From: Deltaproteobacteria bacterium PRO3
GTDB lineage: Bacteria > UBA10199 > DSSB01
NCBI GenBank assembly: GCA_030263375.1
Contig: SZOV01000021.1
Location: forward strand, 1-38,118
Direction of reading: 5' to 3'
DNA length: 38,118 nucleotides
Below, piece after piece: positions 1 to 8,637 of this stretch. The notes beneath the pieces were generated by a model, which saw nothing but the letters and a program-made list of their open reading frames with translations, was not told the DNA's origin and made no database searches. A program made the position numbers and the translations under genes. Position 1 is the stretch's first letter. Each line of letters begins with the position of its first letter.

Positions 1-3000
1 CGCCGGGCGCGGACTCCCAAGGACCTCGAGGCCGTTCAAGCGGACCTCTTCGCGGCGATGCGCGCCGGCGGGGTCATGAACCGCGGCTTCCGCGCCGCCG
101 CGGCGGATTGGAGCTCCGAGCTGGCCGGCCTCGCCGCCACCACCCTCGAGACGGCGGCGCTCGCCGCGGTCTCGGGCGGCGCCGCGGCGGCGGGCAGGGT
201 GCTCCGTTCCCTGCGGGGCCTACGCGCCTTGGAGAGGACGGGCGGCGCGCTTGCGGCGGCAGGGCGCCTGGGCAAGGGCGGCGGGGGCGCTCGGGCCGCG
301 ATGCGCGGGAGCGGCGGTCTGGCGCGGGCGACGCGCGAGATCTTCGATTCGCCCTTCACGCGCGCGGTTTTGATGGGCGGCTATATCTCGCTAGCGGAGA
401 ACACCGGCGCCAAACTCTCCGGCCAGCTAAAGACGGAACCCGACACCGTTCTAGGCTGGTTCAAGGACGCGGTCGCGACCGGCCTCGCGATGGGATTGGT
501 CGCCCCCTTGCAGCCCCACGCCGTTCGGGCCCGCGGGGATCTGTTTCGCCAGATGTGGTCGCGCTACGCCGCCGATCCGCGGCTGGGGCCGCTGCGCCTC
601 GCCGCCGACACCGTTCAGGAGGCCGTCGATGAGGTCCTGGACGCCTACGTCCGTCAAACGCTGGACGGCGACTACCGCGCGATGAGCTGGGAGGAGTTCC
701 GCGACATCGTCTCGGTCTGCGCCTTCGGCGGCGTCCAAATGGGGATGACCAAGCAGCTCATCGGCGGCGGAAGGTCCGAACCCAAGATTTCCCCCCCGCT
801 TGGGGAAGGAGGAAGGGCCGAGCCGAAGCCCCCGCGCCCTTCCCGCGAGCCGGGCCCCCGGGGCGGCGAGGGCCCTCCGAGTGCGCCGAGGCGGGAGAAG
901 CCGGGACTTGAAACGCGGACGCCGGAGCGTCGCTCCGCCGAGGCGGCCCCTCCCGAGCCGGACGTATTCCAAACGCTGAAGGTCGCTTCCGCAGAGGAGA
1001 TCCGAGAGCGGACGCCGAGGCTGGGCGAGATCGCCGATCAAGTCGGGAAGCGTTCAGCGGCCGACTACCTCGCCCTCCCCGCGGTGCGGGGACTCAGCCC
1101 CGGACAGCGCCGAATTGCGGAATCCGCCTTCGCGACCCTGGTCGCACGGACCGCGGGTCATTTTCAGGGCGGGAAGCTGAATAGGCTTGAGAATGACTAT
1201 TTCCGCCGGGCCGCCTTGGCCCAGCACGTCGGCTATCTCGGCGGCGAGCTGGGACGCAAATTTCCCTCCCTCGACGGCGCCCGCGTCAAGGCCATCCTGC
1301 AGCAGCATTTCGAAAATCCCTCCGGCGGGACGGAGGCCCTCGCCGCGAAGCTGCAGGCCGCCGCCGGCGGCGACGCGGAGCTCGGCCGCTTCGTGCGGGA
1401 TGAAAACAAGGCCTGGATGTTCGGCGGTTTCGGCGACTTGGACCATGCCTTGAACCTGCCGGGGGTTTACGCCGGACAAGCCCTGGTGAAATTCGCGACA
1501 GCCCTGGCCGGCGACCGGAAGCGAGGGAAGGCCCTGTTGCAACGCTTCTACGACGCCTCGTCGGAGGACTTGCAAAAGTTGATGGAGAAACCCGAGGGAG
1601 AGCTCGGCCTGCTCGTCCACTTCGCGGCGCGGGCCGCTCAGGCGTCTTGGCTGGTCTCCAAGCTGGGCCAAGGCGGCGTGGAGGCCGCAGTGGGGAAGGA
1701 CGCCAAGGCCTTGTCCCGCTGGACGGGCGACCTGATCGCCCCCTTCGACACGATGGCGGCGAAAAAGGGCTGGGCCGAGGTGGTGAAGGACCTCGACCAG
1801 GCGAGGACCTATTTGCAGCACCGCTTCGGGGACCGCTTCGATCTCCCGCCCAATCAACGCGGGACCCATTTCTTGACCGATCTGGAAGGTCGCCGGAATG
1901 CCGTCGACAAGCTGGTCGAGTCCGGCAAGTTGCGTTGGGTGGACGGACGTCTCGACTTCGTCCATCCGAAGGATCCCAACGAAAAGCTCGTCTTCGGCGG
2001 CGACCTCCCCGACCGGGGTCCGGACTCGGTCAAGCTGGTCCAGTGGCTCGTCGATTTGAAAAAGCGCTACCCGGAGCGCGTCACTCTGCTGTGGGGCAAC
2101 CGCGACTTGAACAAGCTGGGCCTGCTGCGCGACCTGCCGCGGATTCAGTCGGGCAAGGACCCGGACTACCGGGCCTGGTTGGCAAAAAAATTCCCGGAGG
2201 CGGAGTTGGAGAAGCGCTCCGGCGCCCTCGAGCAGCAGGTGGAGTATTGGTTGGAATCGCGCGGCAACCCCGGCGCCCTCGAGCGGCACCGGCTGGAGCT
2301 CGAGGAGCTCACCGACCGCCCCGTATCCCCCGAGGCGGCCGCGCGGGACTTTGTGGACCGCGTCCGCCCGGGCGGCGCCTTTTTCGAATATCTTCGGTTG
2401 GGCCAAATCCTCCACGCCGACAAGAATGTCCTCTACGTCCACGGCGGCGTCACTTCCACGAATCTGGGCGTGGTTCCCGGAAGAACCGAGAAGATCGGCG
2501 ACGCGCGTCGCTGGGTCTCCGAGCTCAACGCCTGGGGCCGGGCTGAATTGGAAAGCATCGAGCGCGCCTACGTCTCGGAGGGGATGGGCGGTACTATCCC
2601 CGGAACGCTGTTGGATTACGGCGACGCGATCTGGGACCCCGACGCCGACGCGGGCGGCGGGCGCCGCGGCGTCGTCTTCATGAACGACCAGAGCGTCATC
2701 TACCCGTTCCGCCAGCTTGAGGACGGCAATTTCCGCGGGCCCTCCCAAGAGGTCCTCGATTACTTCCGCGCGGCGGGCATCGACACCGAGATCAACGGCC
2801 ATTCGCCCTTCGGCGACCTGCCCGGCCCGATCAAGAGCCCGGGGATGTTGCGGGTGATGGCGGATACCTCTTACGGTTCGGAGGAGGCCGGGCACTCGCT
2901 GACCGTGGATGCCATGGGAGGCGTGTGGGTCCACGGCAAGAGCCGCCGCTCCGGGGCGGTGGAGTACCGCGTGTCCGCGGAGAGCCGGCCGCCGGTGGGC

Positions 3001-5607
3001 TATGTGACCGAGGACGGCTTCACGGTGGTCGGCAGCCGGCGCGGTCCCGGCGGCGGCTTCGAGTTTCTCTTGTCCAAGTATTACGACGGCTACCAGATCG
3101 CCGAAAAGGTGCTCACGAAGCGGCAGTTGGAGGAGCTTAATCCCGCTCCCGCGAAGCGCGAGGGGACGGAAGAGACGCATCGCCATCGCGATCTTTTGGT
3201 GAAAAACCTGCGCGCGAAGGGCAAGCGCATCCACACGATGGAGGCGGTCGCCAACGAGCTGGTCGGCGACCGGACCCCGGTGCTGGTGTCCGGCGCCTCC
3301 AAGTTCGGACAATACCCCGCCTCCGCGGAGACGGTGGAACGCGAGACGAGCCGTCTGTTGGACGAACTCGATCCCGAAAAGACCGTGTTGATCACCGGCG
3401 GCACGGACCACGGCGTGGAGGCGGTCGTCCACAAGCTGGCGCGGGAGCGGGGCTTCCGCGTCGTCGGCTTCATCCAGGAGGGCGCCATCCCGGGCGAGAT
3501 TGAGCTGGTCGACGACCTGGTGTTCGCGGGGGCCCGCAATCAATGGGTGGATCCGTTGCTCGCCGCGCTCAACCTGGTGAAGGCCAAACAGGGCCTGGCG
3601 CTCTTCGTCGGCGGCGGCGGGACGGTGAAAGAAGGGATCCTCGCCGCCGAGGCCGCGGGCGTCGACTTCTACTTGATGGCGAAGGCCGAGGGTACGGAGG
3701 GCGGCGGCGCCTCGGGCGAGTTGGCGGCGCGTTTCCCGGAGCGGAGCTTCCGCGGCGCGACGGACCTGCGCGGCAGGGCGGAGCGCGGCGGTCGGAAGAT
3801 CTTTCGCGGCGGCGCAGCGGAGGCCGAGGGTGCTGTCACGGGGTCCGGAGCTGAGCTGATTGCGGCGCTTACCTTCGGGCCGGAACTGCAGCGGCTGGCG
3901 AAGGGCCGATCCGGGCTTCAAGAAAATCCATTGCGGCTCTTGAACGCATTCCTGCGGGGCGACCTGGGCCGCGAGCCGACCCGCCACGAGGTGGAGGAAC
4001 TGGCGGAGCAAGCTCGGGAACGGTTAAGCGCAACCGACTGCGCTCGGATCGTCAGCGACCCTGAGACGGGACCGCCGGTCTTCCAGGTCTACACCCGAGA
4101 ATTCCTCGACGCGATGGCGACTTACATTCTCAAGCAGGCGGAGGCCTTCCGCAGGACCCACGGTCACGAGCCGCGGGTGGCGGAGATCGTCGCCGGCGAC
4201 GGACGACTGAGCCGGGCCCTCAACCGGCGACTGGCCGGCTTTGGCCTACGCATCCAACCCTCCGACCTCAAGGGTGAAAACGAATGGGGCATCGTCTTCG
4301 ACGAGTCGGTCGAGACGAAAGATGCGGTGGCCGCCGCTCGTGATGCGGACATCGTCGTCGCCGGTTGGATCTTCTGCGACAACACCTTCGACGTCGAGCT
4401 CGCGCGCGTCGTCGAGGAGGACCCGGCGAAGACGCTCATTTTCATCGGCGAGGGCAGATTAGGCGCGGCCGGTACCTTTGAGTTCTGGGAATTCGTGCGC
4501 GACAGAAAGATGCGGGAGGAGTTCGTGGAAGGCCTCAATATTTCCGGGGAAGGTGAGCCGATCGCCCAATCACGGCTCTCCTTTACGGATCTCGCCGACC
4601 GCAGCCAGGTGCAGGTGATCCGTTCGAATCGCGGCGAGGCCGTCTTGGATATGGCGCCTTCCGAAGTCCGGGACTTCGCCGCGACGGAGCGGGCCGGAAC
4701 GGCGACCAAGACGCTGCCGAGCGGCGAGCATTGGGAGATCGTCCGAGAAGACACGGAGGAATCGGGAGAGACCTTCCGGACGGCGCGGGCGAAGGACTAC
4801 GATCCCCGGAGCGACACGAAAGCCTCTCTGGAGGGCAACCTCTACGAGGTCTTCGTCAACCTTCCCGAACTGGCGCGGCGCTGGGGGATTCGCGCGAACC
4901 CCGACGGTACGGTCCGTTATCCCGAACTCGAGGGGCTCAATCGGCGCCTGAAAGCCGAGGCTTACGGTTTCCGCTTCTGGGAGCCCACCGACGCGGAGAC
5001 CAATGCCGAGGGGGAGGCGGAGCTTCTCCCCTACCTGGAGCATATGACCCGGGATCCGATGGAATTTCCCTGGTCGGGAAAGGGCCCCCATCACTTTCAC
5101 GACATCGTGGCCCACGGCTTGGGCTACGCCGCTCTGCCCAAGACCGTGATGAGGCAAATTCGAGCGACCTCGCTTGCCTATCGGGAGCTTTTGACGCATC
5201 CGGATTTTCAAGAGCCCCGTCTGCAGGGTCGTATCAAACGGTTGGCTCAGGACTTCGTGGATCACGTCGACGCCATGACCGCATTGTTGACCGACAGGTA
5301 TTTGCGCCTGGTGCACGAGGAGACAAGGCGGCCCGGCGAGACCCGCGAGGACATCTGTGCCGAAATCGAGGCCTCATTATTGGGACTGGCCGATCAGTCC
5401 GTCGCGGAGGTGCTGGAGACCGCCGGGCGCCACTTGGACACGAAGTACCCGCAGGGCAAACGCGCCCTGCTGCGGCTGCGAAAAATGGAGGCGCGGGCGA
5501 TGGTGGAGGAAGCGGGTTGGGAAGAAGCCAAGTCCGAGGCGGTGGCCGGGACCCTGTTGGCGCAGAGCCTCGCCCAGATGGGCTTGGAGCCGGAAGTGGG
5601 TAAATGA
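1..5607 (+). CDS. Giant multi-domain protein (PPP-like phosphoesterase, SLOG-like and methyltransferase-like domains), 5' truncated by window edge
   Basis: The reading frame is open from base 1. An ATG lies at 58, but homology to the 5337-residue giant at 11510 already starts before it (LFAAM at base 46), so the gene begins outside the window. Residues are counted from base 1. About 15-257 is an Ala/Gly-rich helical module shared with that giant. A Pro/Arg/Gly-rich linker follows at 258-320, then a helical region of no known family. A PPP-like metallophosphoesterase spans about 620-950: D627, GDLPDRG with D668 and D671, GNRD at 699-702 (normally GNHD/E), H814 and H934. A SLOG/LOG-like Rossmann domain spans about 1094-1250, with GGGGT at 1204-1208 and E1211. 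A methyltransferase-like Rossmann fold starts near 1390. The C-terminal third has a His cluster (HHFHD, then AHGLGY) near 1700 and belongs to no family I recognise. No signal peptide is visible within the window. The domain set suggests a multi-enzyme effector or conflict protein, but that is inference. Confidence 0.85.
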   Translation, partial: RRARTPKDLEAVQADLFAAMRAGGVMNRGFRAAAADWSSELAGLAATTLETAALAAVSGGAAAAGRVLRSLRGLRALERTGGALAAAGRLGKGGGGARAAMRGSGGLARATREIFDSPFTRAVLMGGYISLAENTGAKLSGQLKTEPDTVLGWFKDAVATGLAMGLVAPLQPHAVRARGDLFRQMWSRYAADPRLGPLRLAADTVQEAVDEVLDAYVRQTLDGDYRAMSWEEFRDIVSVCAFGGVQMGMTKQLIGGGRSEPKISPPLGEGGRAEPKPPRPSREPGPRGGEGPPSAPRREKPGLETRTPERRSAEAAPPEPDVFQTLKVASAEEIRERTPRLGEIADQVGKRSAADYLALPAVRGLSPGQRRIAESAFATLVARTAGHFQGGKLNRLENDYFRRAALAQHVGYLGGELGRKFPSLDGARVKAILQQHFENPSGGTEALAAKLQAAAGGDAELGRFVRDENKAWMFGGFGDLDHALNLPGVYAGQALVKFATALAGDRKRGKALLQRFYDASSEDLQKLMEKPEGELGLLVHFAARAAQASWLVSKLGQGGVEAAVGKDAKALSRWTGDLIAPFDTMAAKKGWAEVVKDLDQARTYLQHRFGDRFDLPPNQRGTHFLTDLEGRRNAVDKLVESGKLRWVDGRLDFVHPKDPNEKLVFGGDLPDRGPDSVKLVQWLVDLKKRYPERVTLLWGNRDLNKLGLLRDLPRIQSGKDPDYRAWLAKKFPEAELEKRSGALEQQVEYWLESRGNPGALERHRLELEELTDRPVSPEAAARDFVDRVRPGGAFFEYLRLGQILHADKNVLYVHGGVTSTNLGVVPGRTEKIGDARRWVSELNAWGRAELESIERAYVSEGMGGTIPGTLLDYGDAIWDPDADAGGGRRGVVFMNDQSVIYPFRQLEDGNFRGPSQEVLDYFRAAGIDTEINGHSPFGDLPGPIKSPGMLRVMADTSYGSEEAGHSLTVDAMGGVWVHGKSRRSGAVEYRVSAESRPPVGYVTEDGFTVVGSRRGPGGGFEFLLSKYYDGYQIAEKVLTKRQLEELNPAPAKREGTEETHRHRDLLVKNLRAKGKRIHTMEAVANELVGDRTPVLVSGASKFGQYPASAETVERETSRLLDELDPEKTVLITGGTDHGVEAVVHKLARERGFRVVGFIQEGAIPGEIELVDDLVFAGARNQWVDPLLAALNLVKAKQGLALFVGGGGTVKEGILAAEAAGVDFYLMAKAEGTEGGGASGELAARFPERSFRGATDLRGRAERGGRKIFRGGAAEAEGAVTGSGAELIAALTFGPELQRLAKGRSGLQENPLRLLNAFLRGDLGREPTRHEVEELAEQARERLSATDCARIVSDPETGPPVFQVYTREFLDAMATYILKQAEAFRRTHGHEPRVAEIVAGDGRLSRALNRRLAGFGLRIQPSDLKGENEWGIVFDESVETKDAVAAARDADIVVAGWIFCDNTFDVELARVVEEDPAKTLIFIGEGRLGAAGTFEFWEFVRDRKMREEFVEGLNISGEGEPIAQSRLSFTDLADRSQVQVIRSNRGEAVLDMAPSEVRDFAATERAGTATKTLPSGEHWEIVREDTEESGETFRTARAKDYDPRSDTKASLEGNLYEVFVNLPELARRWGIRANPDGTVRYPELEGLNRRLKAEAYGFRFWEPTDAETNAEGEAELLPYLEHMTRDPMEFPWSGKGPHHFHDIVAHGLGYAALPKTVMRQIRATSLAYRELLTHPDFQEPRLQGRIKRLAQDFVDHVDAMTALLTDRYLRLVHEETRRPGETREDICAEIEASLLGLADQSVAEVLETAGRHLDTKYPQGKRALLRLRKMEARAMVEEAGWEEAKSEAVAGTLLAQSLAQMGLEPEVGK

Positions 5608-5623
5608 TCTCCGGAACCCAATC

Positions 5624-6364
5624 CTAAAAATGAAATTCTCGGGGACCCTGCTTCGGCTCGACGCTCTCAAATGGCATGCCGACACCCCAACTGAAAGGTC
5701 CGGGAGACGCCGGCAGGCAGGAGAAATTCGCCGCGCCCGTTCCGGGGGCGGGGCAGTCTTGCAGGGATTGCAGCCCGGTCGGCGCGTAGCCGGGGCTGTA
5801 ATTCAAATAAAAAAGCCAGTATTCGAAGTTGGCCGGCCCTTCGGGTTGGGCGCTGCCGGGAAATTCCGCATGGAAGGCAAAGCGGCCGTCCGCTTGGGCG
5901 TCGATCGGAGTCTCCACAAACTTCATCCGCTTGAGGTCGATCGCGCGCAGGATCAGGCCTTCCTGGCAGGGTCGGGCGGCATGGGCCGACGCCTGACATT
6001 GGAGGGTGCCCGTGACTCGAATGCCCTTCAGGCTGGCCTCGACCGGGCCGGCGAAGACCTTCTGCTCGTATTCCTCGATCTTGGGAAAGATGTAGAAGTG
6101 GAACTTCTTGTCCTCGGGCGTGACGTCGGGACCGGGGTTTCCCGCCGGGAAGCCGGGCGCGGCTTGGTAGGCAAAAGCCGTCTCGCCACCGCCTTCGCCG
6201 CCGGCGCCGTTGACGGGTTGGGCGGCGGTCGGCGCCGAGGCCGGCGCGGCCGGCATCGCGGGCGCGTCCAGGGATCCGCCGCCACCGGCGGGGCCGCCCG
6301 AGGGGGCGAGACCGCCGCAGGCGACGACCCAGGCGCTAAATAAAAATGGAAGTAGCCTTTTCAA
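5624..6364 (-). CDS. Predicted lipoprotein, 246 aa, unknown function
   Basis: The N-terminus is a short basic start, a hydrophobic stretch and the lipobox VVAC, then a Gly/Pro/Ala-rich tether, as expected for a signal peptidase II lipoprotein. The start codon is TTG at 6364-6362, supported by GGGAG seven bases upstream and by the exact fit of the signal peptide; no ATG fits. The mature part carries Cys pairs (CQASAHAARPC; DC about 14 residues before the next Cys) and may be a small beta-rich domain. I recognise no family. It lies 56 bp downstream of another exported-protein gene on the same strand and converges on the giant gene, whose stop is 16 bp away. Function is unknown; export and lipidation are well supported. 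Confidence 0.8.
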   Translation of the reverse strand: MKRLLPFLFSAWVVACGGLAPSGGPAGGGGSLDAPAMPAAPASAPTAAQPVNGAGGEGGGETAFAYQAAPGFPAGNPGPDVTPEDKKFHFYIFPKIEEYEQKVFAGPVEASLKGIRVTGTLQCQASAHAARPCQEGLILRAIDLKRMKFVETPIDAQADGRFAFHAEFPGSAQPEGPANFEYWLFYLNYSPGYAPTGLQSLQDCPAPGTGAANFSCLPASPGPFSWGVGMPFESVEPKQGPREFHF

Positions 6365-6420
6365 ATGCGTGCTCCCTTAAGCATAAATCGGCGCCGCGGG
6401 GCCGGGAGTTGTGAATCGAC

Positions 6421-6981
6421 TCAATCCCCCCTCGACTTGGGGAGCAGCCCCGGGTCCACCGCCTTGAAGGTCCCCGGTGCCTTGTCTTGATCCCCAATAT
6501 TGACGCGGGGATAGCAGGCCTGCTGCACCTTGGCCGCCAATGCCGGTTTAGCGGCGAGTAGGTCCTGGGTCAGGATGGCCTGGGCCTCGGCGTAGGAGCA
6601 GACATAGACGCCGGCAAGCGGAGGATTTCCGGTGTAATCATCGCATTTCGTCAGCGGGATGCACTCCGTCATCGCCTGCAGCATCGCCCGGGCGATCGTC
6701 CAGTCTTGGCATTCCCCGAAGGCCTGACGGCAGTAGGGGCCGCTCTTGGCGAGGGCGAAATGAGGGCCGGGGACGCATTGTTTCCAAAAGGCGTCCTTCA
6801 GCTCATCGGGGACGAAGAGGTCCTCCTCGTCGAAGCTGCTTTGATATTCCAGGGCCGGACGAAACAGATAGACCGCTTTTTGCGAGGGAAAGGTGCAAGG
6901 CTCCGCCTTCAGGTGGGGGGTCAGGGCGAACGAGACAAGGATGAGAAACCCGAAGAGGGCCCGTCCAGGCGCCGATGCCAT
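6421..6981 (-). CDS. Exported Cys-containing protein, 186 aa, unknown function
   Basis: A Sec signal peptide of about 26 residues (hydrophobic core FGFLILVSFAL, likely cleavage after LKA) precedes a mature domain with eight cysteines. The ATG is preceded by GGAGG at good spacing. A helical segment, CQDWTIARAMLQAMTEC, with Cys near both ends resembles the Cys-flanked helix of the paralogous proteins at 8638 and 9388, so it may be a distant member of that family; this is tentative. It is the first gene of a probable two-gene minus-strand unit with the lipoprotein at 5624. It is divergent from the sigma-54 promoter of the 7284 gene, with a 302-bp intergenic region between them. Confidence 0.8.
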   Translation of the reverse strand: MASAPGRALFGFLILVSFALTPHLKAEPCTFPSQKAVYLFRPALEYQSSFDEEDLFVPDELKDAFWKQCVPGPHFALAKSGPYCRQAFGECQDWTIARAMLQAMTECIPLTKCDDYTGNPPLAGVYVCSYAEAQAILTQDLLAAKPALAAKVQQACYPRVNIGDQDKAPGTFKAVDPGLLPKSRGD

Positions 6982-7022
6982 GGGACCTCCTTAGTTCGGT
7001 TCCCGAGCTCAGGAACATATTA

Positions 7023-7050
7023 CGGCTCGGAGCCGGGATTTCCAATCCCG
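7023..7050. promoter_or_regulatory. Two adjacent inverted repeats in divergent intergenic region
   Basis: CGGCTC-G-GAGCCG (7023-7035) is followed at once by CGGGATT-TCC-AATCCCG (7034-7050). Both are perfect inverted repeats, 42 to 69 bp upstream of the minus-strand gene start at 6981. They could be an operator for the minus-strand unit or short RNA hairpins. Neither is followed by a T-run, so a terminator is unlikely. Confidence 0.4.
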
Positions 7051-7104
7051 AAATACGCGGGCTTGTCGCGCGATGAGCGGCGGGGAAATATCCCGATTCA
7101 ATTT

Positions 7105-7148
7105 TTATAAAATTATAAATATGCACAAATTTATTTATAAAATTATAA
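7105..7148. promoter_or_regulatory. Paired TTATAAAATTATAA boxes (putative enhancer/UAS)
   Basis: Two exact copies of TTATAAAATTATAA lie at 7105-7118 and 7135-7148, 30 bp start to start. Each contains two self-complementary TTATAA hexamers separated by AA. The downstream copy ends 65 bp before the GG of the -24 element at 7214. The same arrangement is found at 10801-10846 upstream of the next sigma-54 promoter, which argues for a specific activator-binding site rather than chance AT-richness in an otherwise very GC-rich locus. The most likely binder is a sigma-54 enhancer-binding protein. Confidence 0.65.
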
Positions 7149-7212
7149 TTATTTCCTCAGGCCTGCAAATATAACTATCGACAATTACAAAGTTTTTTAA
7201 AACACCCCTCCT

Positions 7213-7228
7213 TGGCACTCCTCTTGCT
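7213..7228 (+). promoter_or_regulatory. Sigma-54 (-24/-12) promoter
   Basis: TGGCAC then five bases then TTGCT gives the invariant GG (7214-7215), exactly 10 bases, then GC (7226-7227). This is a near-consensus RpoN promoter. Transcription should start near 7239, leaving a leader of about 45 nt before the ATG at 7284. It probably drives the 7284-10753 cluster. Confidence 0.8.
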
Positions 7229-7283
7229 TTTGGTATTCCGCGGAGCCACGAGCTCCTTTGGAATTCAAATTCGGAGGATCGCC

Positions 7284-8612
7284 ATGACCCAGACCGTTTC
7301 CCAGCCTAAAGCCAACGCCCTCAACCAAGACCCCGCCACGTCCGTCGACGAACTGTATTACGGCGAGGATTACGATTTCACCCTGGAAGAGGAGGCCCCG
7401 GCCGAGGAGAGCTCCTTTCAGATGCAGCCGACCGGGCTGACCGTCGACCAACTGCGCGGGCGCCTGAGCAGCCTCGTCGCCATGGTCGAGCAGAGCGATC
7501 TCACCGAGGAAAGCAAGTCCGCGCTGCTCCGCGAGATCCAAGTCGTTCAAAGTCAGATCAATTTCGCCCAATCCTTGAGCCCGGCGCAGCGCGACGCGGA
7601 ATTTTCCCGTCTCTACCTGCAGATCGGCCAGATCGAGTCGAAGTTCGCCGCCGGCGGCGCGGTCGACGCGGCGGGCGGGTCGGAGGACGTCGAGGGCGGC
7701 ACCGACGTGGCCTCTTTGCAGAAGCGCCGCGACGAGTGCCGGAAGCAGATCGACAAGCTCGAGGCCAAGGGTTGGATCACCGAGGAGCTGCACGAAAAAT
7801 TGAGCGCCAAGCTCGACCGCGTCTCCGACCTGGTCTCGGACCCGGACTTCGCCGAGGAGGCCGCCGCGCTGATCGAGGAGCTCGAGGGCAACATCGACGG
7901 GGTCAAGCAGATGTACGTCGAGGAAGGCGAGGCCGTCGAGGCCCTGGAGGGCGAGTCCGCCGAGGTGAAGGACGGCTCCCTGAAGGCCCTCTTGCAAATG
8001 GCCGGCGTGAGCGAGGAACAGGCCATGGCGGCCTTCAAGGCGGCCTTCCCCGGCAGCGAGATTTCCTCGGCCAAGGACCTCGCCAAGGCCATCGAGAAGG
8101 AGGAGGCCCCCTTCACCGCGCCGCCCAGCGCCGAGGTCATCAAATTTCTCGAGGGGATCGACGCCGAGTTCGCCCAGTCGGTCGCCAGCGCCAACCGTTG
8201 GGAGAAGACGGTGCTCGGCTCGAATTTGCAGAAGGCCGCCTCGCGTCTGACCGCGCTGCTGACGGCCTTGTACGGCAACGACCACATTATCCGCGTCACT
8301 CAGCCCGAGACCCAGAACGGTTATGAAGATTGGCGCCTGCTCAACGAGATCACCTTCGACGGCACCAGCTATTCCTTCACCCGCGAGGAGAAAGGCCAGA
8401 CGACCCGCGTCGCCTGGGAGGTGCTCGACGCCAACAGCAAGCCGGCGCCCGCCAAGCAGGGCGGCTCGGGCAAGGGCGGCCTACCCGACGTCCCGAGCGT
8501 ACCAGGCCCCGGGGACGAGATCGCCAACAAGGGGAAGGATCTGGTCGAGGACGGCATCGACGCGGGCACCGGCGCGGTGGACGACTTCGGCGACGCCACG
8601 GGTCTTTGGTGA
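7284..8612 (+). CDS. Acidic coiled-coil protein, 442 aa, unknown function
   Basis: The start is the ATG at 7284, preceded by GGAGG at 7273-7277. In-frame codons upstream would lie within the sigma-54 promoter and are rejected. The protein has no signal peptide. It has a strongly acidic N-terminus (DYDFTLEEEAPAEE), long charged helices likely to form coiled coils (about residues 50-110 and 140-240), a compact domain near 290-380, and a Gly/Asp-rich tail ending in GDATGLW. It has one cysteine. I recognise no family. It is first in a probable sigma-54-driven unit with the two 10-Cys proteins and the 9974 gene. A structural or secreted component of the same system is plausible but not shown. Confidence 0.85.
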   Translation: MTQTVSQPKANALNQDPATSVDELYYGEDYDFTLEEEAPAEESSFQMQPTGLTVDQLRGRLSSLVAMVEQSDLTEESKSALLREIQVVQSQINFAQSLSPAQRDAEFSRLYLQIGQIESKFAAGGAVDAAGGSEDVEGGTDVASLQKRRDECRKQIDKLEAKGWITEELHEKLSAKLDRVSDLVSDPDFAEEAAALIEELEGNIDGVKQMYVEEGEAVEALEGESAEVKDGSLKALLQMAGVSEEQAMAAFKAAFPGSEISSAKDLAKAIEKEEAPFTAPPSAEVIKFLEGIDAEFAQSVASANRWEKTVLGSNLQKAASRLTALLTALYGNDHIIRVTQPETQNGYEDWRLLNEITFDGTSYSFTREEKGQTTRVAWEVLDANSKPAPAKQGGSGKGGLPDVPSVPGPGDEIANKGKDLVEDGIDAGTGAVDDFGDATGLW

Positions 8613-8637
8613 TTCTTTTCAGACAAGGAGGATCGTT

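Noticed and set aside
1054-4011. 985-codon open frame on the minus strand opposite the first giant gene
   Set aside because: It lies wholly antisense to a frame with recognisable domains, encodes low-complexity Arg/Ala/Leu/Gln-rich sequence without motifs, and is explained by high GC codon bias.
7212-7283. Upstream start for the 7284 gene at 7212
   Set aside because: It would begin inside the sigma-54 promoter and before the predicted transcription start; the ATG at 7284 has a strong ribosome-binding site.
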